Below, in pieces: positions 1 to 10,500 of a stretch of DNA of 51,301 bases; position 1 is the stretch's first letter; every line of letters begins with the position of its first letter. The notes beneath the pieces were generated by a model. The model worked only from the letters and a program-made list of their open reading frames with translations, was not told the DNA's origin and did no database searches. The translations under genes and the position numbers were made by a program. This DNA is from Bacteroidota bacterium (GTDB lineage: Bacteria; Bacteroidota; Rhodothermia; Rhodothermales; UBA10348), in assembly GCA_029262835.1 (NCBI GenBank), contig JAJCYQ010000033.1, positions 1 through 51,301 of the forward strand. The letters are read 5' to 3'.

Positions 1-1
1 G

Positions 2-1489
2 TTTAGTCTCCGCTTCGCGCTTGACGGGGCGCGCGGCGGGGCGGCCGCCCACGACGCCGGCATCATCCACCGGGACATCAAGCCCGGCAACGTGATGGTG
101 ACAGACGCCGGCTTCCTGAAAATCCTGGATTTTGGGCTCGCCAAAGTGCAGGATGTGACCATGACGGTGGGCGAGGTGTCGATTGGTACGCTGGCCTACA
201 TGAGTCCGGAGCAGGCCCAGGGGGCGCCGGTCGACGTGCGCACGGACCTGTGGGCTGTGGGCGTGGTGCTCTACGAACTGCTCGCTGGAAAGCGGCCGTT
301 CGATGGCCCATACGACGCGGCCATTCTGTACGCGGCCGTGAATACCGATCACGAAGATGTCACGACATGGCGGGAAGATGCGCCGGAGGTGCTTGCCCGG
401 ATCGTCGACAAACTGCTTCAGAAATCGCCCGATTCCCGCTACCAGACGGCGCACGAACTCGTGACGGATCTGCGCGCGATGACGGGGGAGGGGGACCTCT
501 CGGGGCTGTCTGTGATTTCGCAGCTCTCGGGGATGCAGGCGGCCGGTATGCAGGTGGGAGGCGCGCCGGGCGGTGCAGGGCAAGCGGGTAGTGCGGGGCT
601 TTCGGACGCCGGAGCGTCGCAAGCGGGTGGTGCGGGGCAAGCGGGTAGTGCGGGGCTTTCGGATGCCGGAGCGTCGCGGGGGCTGCTGTCCCGGCACGGC
701 TACCTGCGCCTTGGTGCGGCCGCTGCTGGCGCACTGATCGTTGGCGCGGGTGCCTATTTTGCCCTCTCTGGCGGGGGCGCGGGCTCGGCCGAGAAGGCCG
801 CCATCGAGGCCTCGGCGCGTGAACAGGCTCGGACCTTCCTCGACAACGGCATTGCCTTTCTTCGCGATGGCAAGTACGAGCTCGCGCTCGCTGAACTCGA
901 GCGCTCGCTCCAGTACGATTCGACCTACGGCCCGGCCTGGAGCTCCCTCTCCGGCGTCTACTACCAGCTCAACGACTATGGCGGCGCCATCCGCGCCGCG
1001 AACCGGGCCATCGCCTTCGACGGCGAGAACACGACAGCCTATTACAACCGTGGGCTCGCTGAGGCGGGCCAGGGGCAGACGGATCGTGCCATGGGGACGC
1101 TTTCCCGTGCTACGGAGATCGACAGCACGTTCACGCAGGCCTACAGCGCCCTCGCGGACCTTCTCATTGAATCGGGACGCGCCGCCGATGCGCTGAATGT
1201 TCTTGAGCGCGCGAGCCGTACGGCGTCAACGTCGCTCCGGTTCATTGTGTACAAGAACCAGGGCAAGGCGTACATGGCGCTTGGCGAACCCGCCACAGCG
1301 CTCGACTACCTGCAGCCCTCGCTTCGCCTCAATCCCGACTGGTCAGAAACCGTGCTGCTCATGGCACGCGCCTATGACGCACTGGGCGATGACGGACAGG
1401 CGCGCCCCCTCTGGCAGCGTTACCTCGAACTCGAAACCCGCCCAGCGCTCCGGGCCGAAGCCCGGCAGCGCCTTGAGGGCGGATCCTGA
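2..1489 (+). CDS. Membrane-anchored Ser/Thr protein kinase with TPR sensor domain (5' truncated)
   Basis: The reading frame is open from base 2, so the start and the ATP-binding N-lobe lie outside the window. Seen: the catalytic loop HRDIKPGN (about 71-94), the DFG motif (about 128-136), an SPE in place of APE, and the rest of the kinase C-lobe to about 490. A low-complexity Gly/Ala/Ser linker (about 530-680), a hydrophobic segment (about 712-770) and TPR-like repeats to the end follow. Family knowledge: such Hanks-type kinases are membrane proteins that phosphorylate Ser/Thr, with the C-terminal part acting as a sensor or scaffold. The TPR part should lie outside the inner membrane. It converges on the giant gene, with only 16 bases between stops and no clear terminator. 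The first 15 or so codons fit the kinase consensus poorly, which may reflect a weak contig end. The kinase call is firm; the target is unknown. Confidence 0.9.
   Translation, partial: FSLRFALDGARGGAAAHDAGIIHRDIKPGNVMVTDAGFLKILDFGLAKVQDVTMTVGEVSIGTLAYMSPEQAQGAPVDVRTDLWAVGVVLYELLAGKRPFDGPYDAAILYAAVNTDHEDVTTWREDAPEVLARIVDKLLQKSPDSRYQTAHELVTDLRAMTGEGDLSGLSVISQLSGMQAAGMQVGGAPGGAGQAGSAGLSDAGASQAGGAGQAGSAGLSDAGASRGLLSRHGYLRLGAAAAGALIVGAGAYFALSGGGAGSAEKAAIEASAREQARTFLDNGIAFLRDGKYELALAELERSLQYDSTYGPAWSSLSGVYYQLNDYGGAIRAANRAIAFDGENTTAYYNRGLAEAGQGQTDRAMGTLSRATEIDSTFTQAYSALADLLIESGRAADALNVLERASRTASTSLRFIVYKNQGKAYMALGEPATALDYLQPSLRLNPDWSETVLLMARAYDALGDDGQARPLWQRYLELETRPALRAEARQRLEGGS
572..677. repeat. 57-bp tandem duplication in the kinase linker
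   Basis: Bases 572-620 recur at 629-677 with two mismatches, giving a 57-bp (19-codon) period. The unit encodes a Gly/Ala/Ser-rich linker between the kinase and the membrane segment. The period is a multiple of three, so copy number can change without breaking the frame. Confidence 0.9.
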
Positions 1490-1505
1490 GTTTACGTTCT
1501 GAGCT

Positions 1506-4500
1506 CTATTTGCTGAGTACGAGTCGGAGCGTTGTGTTGTGCGCGCCCGCCTCGGTGCGAACGAGATACATGCCGCTCGAGAGTCGCTCCCCGTCAATCT
1601 GGACCAGGTGTCTGCCTGCCGGCATGGACCCATTCACGATCACGGCTACCTCCCGGCCCAGGATGTCGTACATCACCATGCGGACATCGGCGGCTTCCGG
1701 CAGATCGACCTGGACGGTCGTCCGCGCGCGGAACGGGTTTGGATAGTTCGGGTGCACCGCGAACTCATTTGGCAGTGTCTCGTCGGCCGCGAAGAGCGAT
1801 GCGCCCTTGCCCAGTGACGGGGGTCCGAGCTTCTCCAGATCCTTCTTGATCGCCGTCCAGGCCTTTCTGGTGGCCGCGACCGCGTCGTCGAAGTCGCCGT
1901 CCTCGAATGCACCGTCTTCTGTGCGAACAAGGACATAGGCCCCTTCGTCGTTGCTGTCGATAGCGTATCCGGCGTCACCAAGGTGTTCCTGGGCGCGCTC
2001 GAGCGCCTTGCGGCACCTCTTGTTGTTCTCGCAGCCAGCGTCAGCAAGGCGGGTGATGGCGGCTTCAAGAACGGCCTCGTCCGCATCCAGAATCCGGTCC
2101 ACGATGGCCTGGAGTTCCTCAGCGTAGGAGTCGGTCATGTCCATGATGGCCATGATTTTCCTTACAGCGACCCGGTCGCGGTTCAGCGTTTCCTCGCCTA
2201 CGTCGAACCGCGGGAGGTTCCACTCCTGCCAGAGGGCGGGATCGAGGTTCTCCGTCAGCTTCTCGAGGGCAGTCTGCGCGGCATCCTCGAGCGATTCGTC
2301 TTCTTCGTCCTTGTCGGACTTTTTCGACTTGTCGGACTTCTTGGACTTGTCAGACTTTTTGGACTTGTCGGACTTCTTGGACTTACCGCCCATCTCGGAT
2401 GTCGTATTGACCGTCTTCATAGACAGGAGCGGCATAGGGCCAACGAACGTCTCGTCTGTCGGTTGCTCAACAGCCAGGCCGCCCTGGGGCGTCGCCAGTT
2501 CAGCCAGCAATGCGTCTGTTATGACCTGCAGATCGCGCGCCGCAAAGAACCGGTCGTCCGCCACGAGGTTGCCGTCTGCATCGGGGTCTTCGCCGTCGAG
2601 CAGCGGCTCACCATTTACCGTGTCACCGTCCGTATTGGGATTCAGCGGATCGGTTACACCCGCTACTTCCGCGCCGTCGTCCAGGCCATCACCGTCCGTG
2701 TCGGCCACAAGCGGATTGGTCGTCAGCGCCACTTCGGTGCCGTCGTCCAGACCGTCATCGTCCGAATCCGGGTCGAGGGGGAAGGTGCCGAGCGTCACCT
2801 CGGTGCCATCTCCAATGCCGTCACCGTCGGAGTCCGCGGCATTCGGATCCGTACCGCGGGCCTCTTCGTCAGCGTCCGTCAGGCCGTCTCCATCCGAGTC
2901 AACTACGGTTATCGCTTCGCCACCGAAGTCCAGGATGCTGATGTCCTCCGACCCGGCGTTCGTGACGATGGCAATCTGAGCGGCTGGGGAGAAGACCACG
3001 GCTTCCGGGTTCTCGCCGACGGCCAGCGTCTGCAACGGCTCGAGCGTGAGCGCCAGCACGCTGCCGGACGCGGACGATGAGCTTGGAATGATCTGCGAGG
3101 AAATCGAGTAGACCTGCACGAGGCCGAGATCGAAGCTCGTTACGTAGAGCAGGCCGCCATCCGGGCTGATCTCCACTTCGCGCGAGTTGGATTCCACGCC
3201 AAGACGCGCGACGGCCTGGAAGTCCGTCTGCTGCGTCAGTTCTTCCGGCACACGGTAGCCTTCGAGCGCACCAGCGAGCGTCGTCACCCAGACCACGCCG
3301 CCGTCTGGCGACACTTCGACGTCACGCGTAGACGACTCGGAGGTAATCCGAAGCGTTCCAGCGTCCTCATTCGCCGATCCGTTGGCATCGAGAACGAGCG
3401 CTCGGAGGCCAAGTGTCTCGGTCGTGAAAAAGAGTGTACCCCCATCTGGAGAAATTTCCACATCCCGGGGACTGGATTCCTCACCAAAGCGGGTACCCCC
3501 ATCCGGGGATACGTCGACATCCCGATTGTTGGCTTCGACCCCGATGCGGGCAATGGCCTTGTTCTCGGTGCCACTACCGTCCGCAAGGTCGATGATCGAG
3601 ATCTTCTGGCTCGTGTATTCTGCGACGTAGAGCCGCTTGCCATCTGGTGAGATGGCGAGGCCGAACGGGTTCAGTCCGACGTCAATCGTCGCGACCACAG
3701 ACCGGGTGGCGACGTCAATGACGGACACGTTGTGCGATGCGAAGTTGGTCACGTACAGGCGCGCACCGTCGGGCGACATGACGACTTTCAGCGGCGCGTC
3801 GCCGACACTGATCTTGTCAATGATCGCGCCCGAATCTGTATTGATGACGGTTACGAGGTCGCTGCCTGTGTTTGTTACGAAGGCCGTCCCGCCGTCCGGC
3901 GACACTTCGACGTCGCGCGGCGCGCTCTCGGTGGTAAACCGCGATACGGCCGGGTCAAGGAGCGGAAGCACGTCATAGAGTTCGAGGTTGATCGTCGCCT
4001 GCCCGTTGATTGTCACGGGTCCTGAAACGGCGCCGTCTGGAACGACCACGTTGAGCGATGTCAGCGTGGACGCATCAGGGGTAACCTCGATTGTGCCTCC
4101 GTCTGACGAGAACCGCACGCTGTTCTGCGAGGGAATGGGGCTGTAGCCCGTACCTGTGAAGACCACGACGGCGCCCGGTATGGCGACAAGTGGGCTCACG
4201 GATGAGACCGTGGCCATGGTCGGCGCGGCTTCGGTGGTGAAGGTCAGCGACAGCGCGGTGCCGAGCATCTGCGCGGGGCTGGACGTATCGGTGATCTGAT
4301 CCGAGAACGTCGCCGTGTAGACGGTCGAGAACGCGAGTGGCTCCGCCGGGCGGAATACGATGCGGCTGCCCTCATTGAGCACCTCGGCGGTGCCCGCGAC
4401 GGCGGAGCCTGCGTTCGATGACCCAACGTGCAGCGTCACATCGCCCGCGCCGAATACGACCGGCTCCGAAAAGTCGGCAAACACGGCCGTGCGCACAGAT

Positions 4501-7500
4501 ACCGCCCCGGCGCCGTTAACTGGCCCGAATGCGGTGATTGTGGGCGCTGCGTTGGTCGGTGTGGTGAAGCTCGAGGAAAATGCCGTTCCAAGCGCATTAC
4601 CAGACGCATCCGTGACAGCGGCGTCGACCTGGATGGTGTACGTGGTTTCATCTGCAAGCGATACGCCCTCCGCGAGTTGGAAGGCCGCAATCCAGCCCGG
4701 AAGACCACTGTCAAGCGATGTGTTCGGGAAGAACGGCTCGCCAGAAACAGGCCCATTTGGGCCCGAAAGCCGCATACCAGCAGCCAACGAGGCCGTATTC
4801 ATCGGCTCAGAAAATGTAACATTTATTGTTACATTTTTTGAAACGCCCAGTGCGCCGTCTTCAGGGCTCGACGCGAGCACAGTTGGCGCCGTTTGATCGG
4901 CTGGCGCTACGGTGAATGACTGCGCGAACGGCGTCGTCATCGAGTTCCCCCGCTCGTCGGTAGCGCCTGTCACCTGGATCGTGTACGTGGCGTCGTGGTC
5001 GAGCAGGACGCCCGCATCCAGCGTGAACACCGCGAGTACGCTCAGGCCGCCCGGGACTTCAGCGCGGCCGGGAACAGTGTTGTTTGCGGCATCCAGTACC
5101 TCGAACACGATGTTCTCGGTGGTCACGGGTTCATTGAAGGTGACCACGATGTCGGGCCGCGTAGCTACGCGCGTGCCTTTTGGCGAGGCGCCGTTGACTA
5201 CGGGCGGTGTGGAATCGACGTTTGTTGCAAAATCAACACTACCCACCGTCTGGCCTGTGGATACGTTAACCATGGCTGCCACATCCTCTGTTTCGTTGGA
5301 TGTCTCATCCTGGTCCGACCAGAGTTCCGGAATGAAAGACGCGTTCTCGGTGATGGAGCGGATGTATGGGCTGACCGTGCCCGGGTACATGCCCGGCACG
5401 TTGTCCACAACGCCATCGAGCGGCTGGATGCGCAGCTCATAGGAGCCCGCCGGTACGCCGGGAATCGTGTATGTGCCGTCGACATCGGTATACGCATGCA
5501 GGCGGGCGCGCGTATCTGGGTCGCGCGCCGTGACGAGGGCGCCTGCGAGCGGTTGGCCTGCAGGCTCACTCTCGCTGTCTGTAACGAGGCCCGAGATGGA
5601 GCCGAGACCACCGGTGTTCTGGGCATTCGGATACTTGTGGCTTACCCACGCGCGGTCATCCACCTCAAGGCTACGGTAGGACGTGCCCGACGGAATGGAA
5701 AAGAACATCGTGGCCGTTGAAATGCCGGAGTGCCGAAGGCCGAGCGTGTGCCCGAATTCGTGCGTGGCAACCGCCTGAGCATCCCAGATACCGGGCGTCA
5801 GGTCCGTTCCAATACCGTTCTCCTGACCAATGAGCGCGGCATTGAAAATGATGTCCGCCTCGACAATTTTGGCTTCCGTCGCGCTCCCAATGTCGCCCTC
5901 GAAGGTCAACATTTTCGATGCCACGGCGAGCGTGTTCGAGGAGAGCGGAAAGGAGGCGGTGGACTTGGTGACGAGGTTGATGCCGTCGCCCATGGCGGGC
6001 TCGGTGACACCTGGGCCAGAAGTGCCCGTAGCCACACTACCGAACGAAATTTCGTCTGACGCCGTCGATGTACCGACCGCAGCCCACGACGCGATAGCGT
6101 TCCGAATAGCCATCTCCATGCCTGATATGGCGGCGAGCTCAGGACTGAGTGTGAACACGAGGCCGGAGGTAACGCGCACGATCTGATCGGGAAGCGCTGC
6201 CGCCACGTTCTCGGCCGCGATGGTCACGGGCAGTGAGAATTCGGAGGTCGCGCCGCTTGCTGACGTCGCGGTGGCAACGAGCTGATCTCCCGCAATAAGC
6301 CCACTGAGCGGAATGGTCTTCAGGACGCTTGTTCCTCCTGTCGATGCGACGGGGATTGACGCCACGAGCGTGCTGCCCTCAAGCCCCGATGCGTCGGGCG
6401 TAAAGAACTCCAGCGTCATGGCTTCTGTGCGCTCGAGCGAAAACTCGATGTCGAGATCCAGTCCGCGCACGCCGGCAAAGGAAATGACTGGCGCATTCTG
6501 CAGGTTGTTCGGGCCCGCGTCCACATCGCCTCCGTCGTTCGGCGTCTGGCCGTCGCCCTGGTCATCGGCGCTCGTCAGCGGGTCGTCCAGCACCAGGTCA
6601 ATCCCGATGCCGCCGTTGTCGAACATTTCGTTTGCCGTAATGCGTGCCATTGGCGATCCGTCCGCCGTGTTGTCATCCTTCAGAAGGATTCCGTTCAGCG
6701 TGTTATGTGCAATGACGTTTGCTTCGATGAGCGACGAGCCGGTAAAGACGCCTACAATGCCATGTCCGCCATTCGGGAATGAGTTCCTCGCGCTGTTCGT
6801 ACCTATGAAGTTGCTACGCAGGGTGTTGCCCGCACCACTGTGCACGAGTACGACGCCATCCAGCGTATTTCCGGAAAAGACATTGTTTTCGACAAGGTTG
6901 TCGGAGGCGCCATTCGTGATGGCGAGTCCCTGGCGCAGGTTTCCGAGCGCCGCGTTGCCAGCCGCGTTCAGGCCGACGGTGTTGCCCGAGACAATGTTGG
7001 CCGCAGCTCCTGTCGTCAGCACGATGCCTGTGTCGGCGTTGCCCGAGACGACATTGTCCAGGATGGAGTTGCCGGAGGATCCGAGCTCGACCCAGACGCC
7101 GGCAAAGCCGTTGGCAAGGACGATGGTTCCATTGGCATCCAGGCCAATGTAGTTATGGGAAATAACGTTTCGTGCATTGACCAGCGAGGCATCGTCCAGA
7201 TTCGGTTCGGAGATCACCACGCCATGGCTTCCGTTGCCCGAAATCACGTTTCGTGCTGCCGGACTTCCACCAATTGTGTTGTCGGTGGCGCCGAACCAGA
7301 TTCGGACACCCTCGATCAGGTTGGGTCGTGCCTGCGTTCCTGACGCATCTACTCCAATCAGATTGCCCTCGACCGTGTTCAACGTCGAGCCTGGCTCTTC
7401 GATGATCAACCCGGCGCCCTGGTTACCAGAAATCACATTGGGGTCATTTCCGGCGATGCCAATCTGGTTCGATGGGGAGCTTGCGACGATGATACCGTTC

Positions 7501-10500
7501 AGGTTGGAGATATTTTGGCTGTTCGTGTCGAGGAGCATGGCCCCGGATGCGGTCAGGCCAACGACGTTGCCGAACAGCTCATTGCGTGCCGATCCCTCTC
7601 GGATGTCGATACCTGAATCGCCATTGCCTGCGATCACATTGAAAGAAACAGTATTTTCATTTGAGTTCAACAGGGATATTCCATTCAAGTCATTTCCCTG
7701 CGGGGTCTCGCCGTCTACGGCAAGCCCGATGATGTTCTCCGTAATGGTCATGAACTGGGCAACATCCTGGACGCGTATGCCATCGCGGCCGTTCAGGGAG
7801 ATTGTATTGTTGCGGACCAAACCTCCGTCAGCATTACTTACCCGAATTCCATCCGTCACGTTCTGTTGGATGGAATTGTGTTCAACAATGGCGTTCAATC
7901 CTCCCAGTTCAAGCAGGACGCCGGTTCCATTCTGCTCGATATCATTGTATCCAATGACGTTGTCCTCGGTATCAGAAACCCGAACACCCAATTGGTTGAA
8001 GCGGATTGTATTGCCGTTACCCGGCACCAGATCGCCAATAAGGTTGTTTCCGTCTCCGTCTCCGGCCAGGCCAATGCCCACACCGTTTCCGAGGTCAGTC
8101 GTGCCATTGCGCGCTACTCCGATGTGATTACCGTAGAGCATGTTGCTGCCGCCCCAGTTTCGGGTTCCGTCGAACCGGCTCCCCAATGCTACGGCTTCGG
8201 AAAACCCTCCCAGGACGTTGTCACGAATGATGTTGGACGCACCCTGGTTGCTTCCAATACCCGTGTTGTTGGCAAAGTTGTCGTAGTCAGGATTATCGAA
8301 GTGTCCGGCCGGAGAAGGCAGAATGCTTGTTCCTGTTCGATCGGTTCCGATAAGATTGTTCTGAATGATGTTGCCATCAGCGCCCGGTTCGAGGTGAATT
8401 TCGTCGGCTGCATTGGCTGAAATCAGATTACCATCAACGGGGAGGGAGCCACCGATGACGTTCCCCGTCGATGTTCCAAAAAATCCAACGACATCTATGC
8501 CCGCTCCAAAATTACCGAGTGCGACGAGACCGTCCACGTCCGTACCGATGTAATTGCACCGGACAACATGGGCATCCGAATCGTGGTCTATAAGAATGCC
8601 TCCACTGGCGAACGAGTGAATAACCAGCCCCTGGATGGTGACTCCGCGAGCCCCGCTGGCCATCCGGAGGCCGTGCGTATTCGGCCCGGCCGGATTGAAC
8701 GGAATGCCGGAGCCGTCGAGCACGATCTTGAGTATGCGGTCCGTGAAATCCGACGTGCCGCACGTCGCGCCCGTCTGACTCGTGCCGTCGATAACAACCG
8801 CCTCGGTGAGCGCTGGCAGTGGGGTCGCGGGCGAAATCACATGCGGCCCATCGCCCGGAATATTGAACGTAATGATGTCCGGTCCCGCGCCATTGGCCGT
8901 CAGGTTGGCCGCTTCAATGGCGCTACGAAGAGAGCCAGCGCCCGTATCAGCGGTCGATGTGACTGCCAGCGGGTTGGATGGCGCCGTGGTCACAGCGATG
9001 GCAGGGGAGAACTCCGACGTGTTGCCAACTGCATCGGTGAGTGTCGCCAGGATGAAGTCACCGTCGGCGATACCAGCAGCTACTGGATCCGTGATGACGA
9101 CGACGGTCGGTCCGCCAGCGTTGGTGTACGCCGTCGACGTAAGGTAGTGCTCGCCTTCGCGGGTCTGGACGTCGGCTTCAAAAAATTCGATGGTACCCTC
9201 GCGCTGGCCCGTTACAAGAATTGTCAGGTCGCCGCCAACAGAGATCTCAGCGTTTACAACGGCGGGCGCGGTAATTCCATCGTTGGCATCCGTGCCACCC
9301 GTTGCGTGCGGTACGAGATCAATTCCCGTTCCATTGCCGAACATGCTGTTCCGGCTTATGGTGTTGCGAAGGGGGCTGAAGTTGCCATCTCCCTGGGTAA
9401 TTTGGATGCCCTGTCCCGAGTGGCCAGCAATGATGTTGTTCTCGAGCAGGTTGTCGTGTGCGCCTTTCTGAACGTAGATACCGGTGTCGCCACTGGGAAG
9501 GACGGTCGTACCAGTATAATCCGTGCCAAGGCGGTTCGTTGCTACTGTCCAGTTTCTCGGACCCTGCAAAGCGTTCGCATGCGTAATGGCAATATCTCTC
9601 CACGTAGCACCCGCCATAACGTTGTCGCGGACTTCGACAAAAGTAGCCTGGTTGCTCGAGACGCTGTGTGTAGTGCGCCCGTCCGTGAAAATCTCCGTAC
9701 CGGAAGCCTTCAGTCCAAAATAGTTACCCTGGATGAGCGGACTGTTGACCGACGGCTCCTGCTGGACACCACCCATGATCAGATTTCGGTCGGCCGGGTT
9801 CGGGCCACCGATTTCGTCGTCATTGCCGCCGGCCAGGTGAATGCCACCGCTTCCGAGCCATGTTACTCCGTCGCTGCCGATGTAACTCCCCTTTACCTTG
9901 TGTCCCCCACCCTGGAGGGAGATGGCGGGTCCGGGTGACCCATAGACAACAAGGCCCCGGATCTCCGTTCCGGAGTGTCCTGAAACCTGGATGGCGTTAC
10001 CCGCACCAACACCAGAGCCATCGATGTGCACCCGGATATCTGCATCGAACGGGGCGTAGCCGGCCGTCGTATTGGCCGATGATTCCGACTGGGAGTATCC
10101 GTCGATGACCACGGCCTCCGTCACATCGAGTGGGCTCAGAAGCGCAACGGTGTGAGGACCCGCGCCCGGAATATTAAACGTAATGACGTCAGGTCCCGCG
10201 CCATTGGGGGCCGAGTTGGCTGCTTCAATAGCGCTCCGGAGTGAGCCAGCGCCCGAGTCGGCGGTCGATGTGACGGCCAGCGGATTTACGGGCGCCTCGG
10301 TAACTGTAAACGCGGGTGAGAATTCAGATGTGTTGCCCGTAGGGAACTGTGAATGAGTGGCCACAAGAACATCCCCAGTGGCGATTCCAAGTCCGCTGGC
10401 AACGCCAAGATCGATTACTTTGGTTTCCCCACTCTGCGTCACATTGAACACGCGGGCGGCTTCGAAGAAATCTGTCGCACCATCCCGATAGATTTCCACG

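Noticed and set aside
2309-3549. Repeats resembling a CRISPR array
   Set aside because: The repeats are in frame with protein repeats, vary at synonymous sites and lack unique equal-length spacers; no cas gene is present.
8568-9938. 456-codon open frame opposite the giant gene
   Set aside because: Low-complexity product with many Arg and Cys, typical of an antisense frame over a beta-helix repeat gene.
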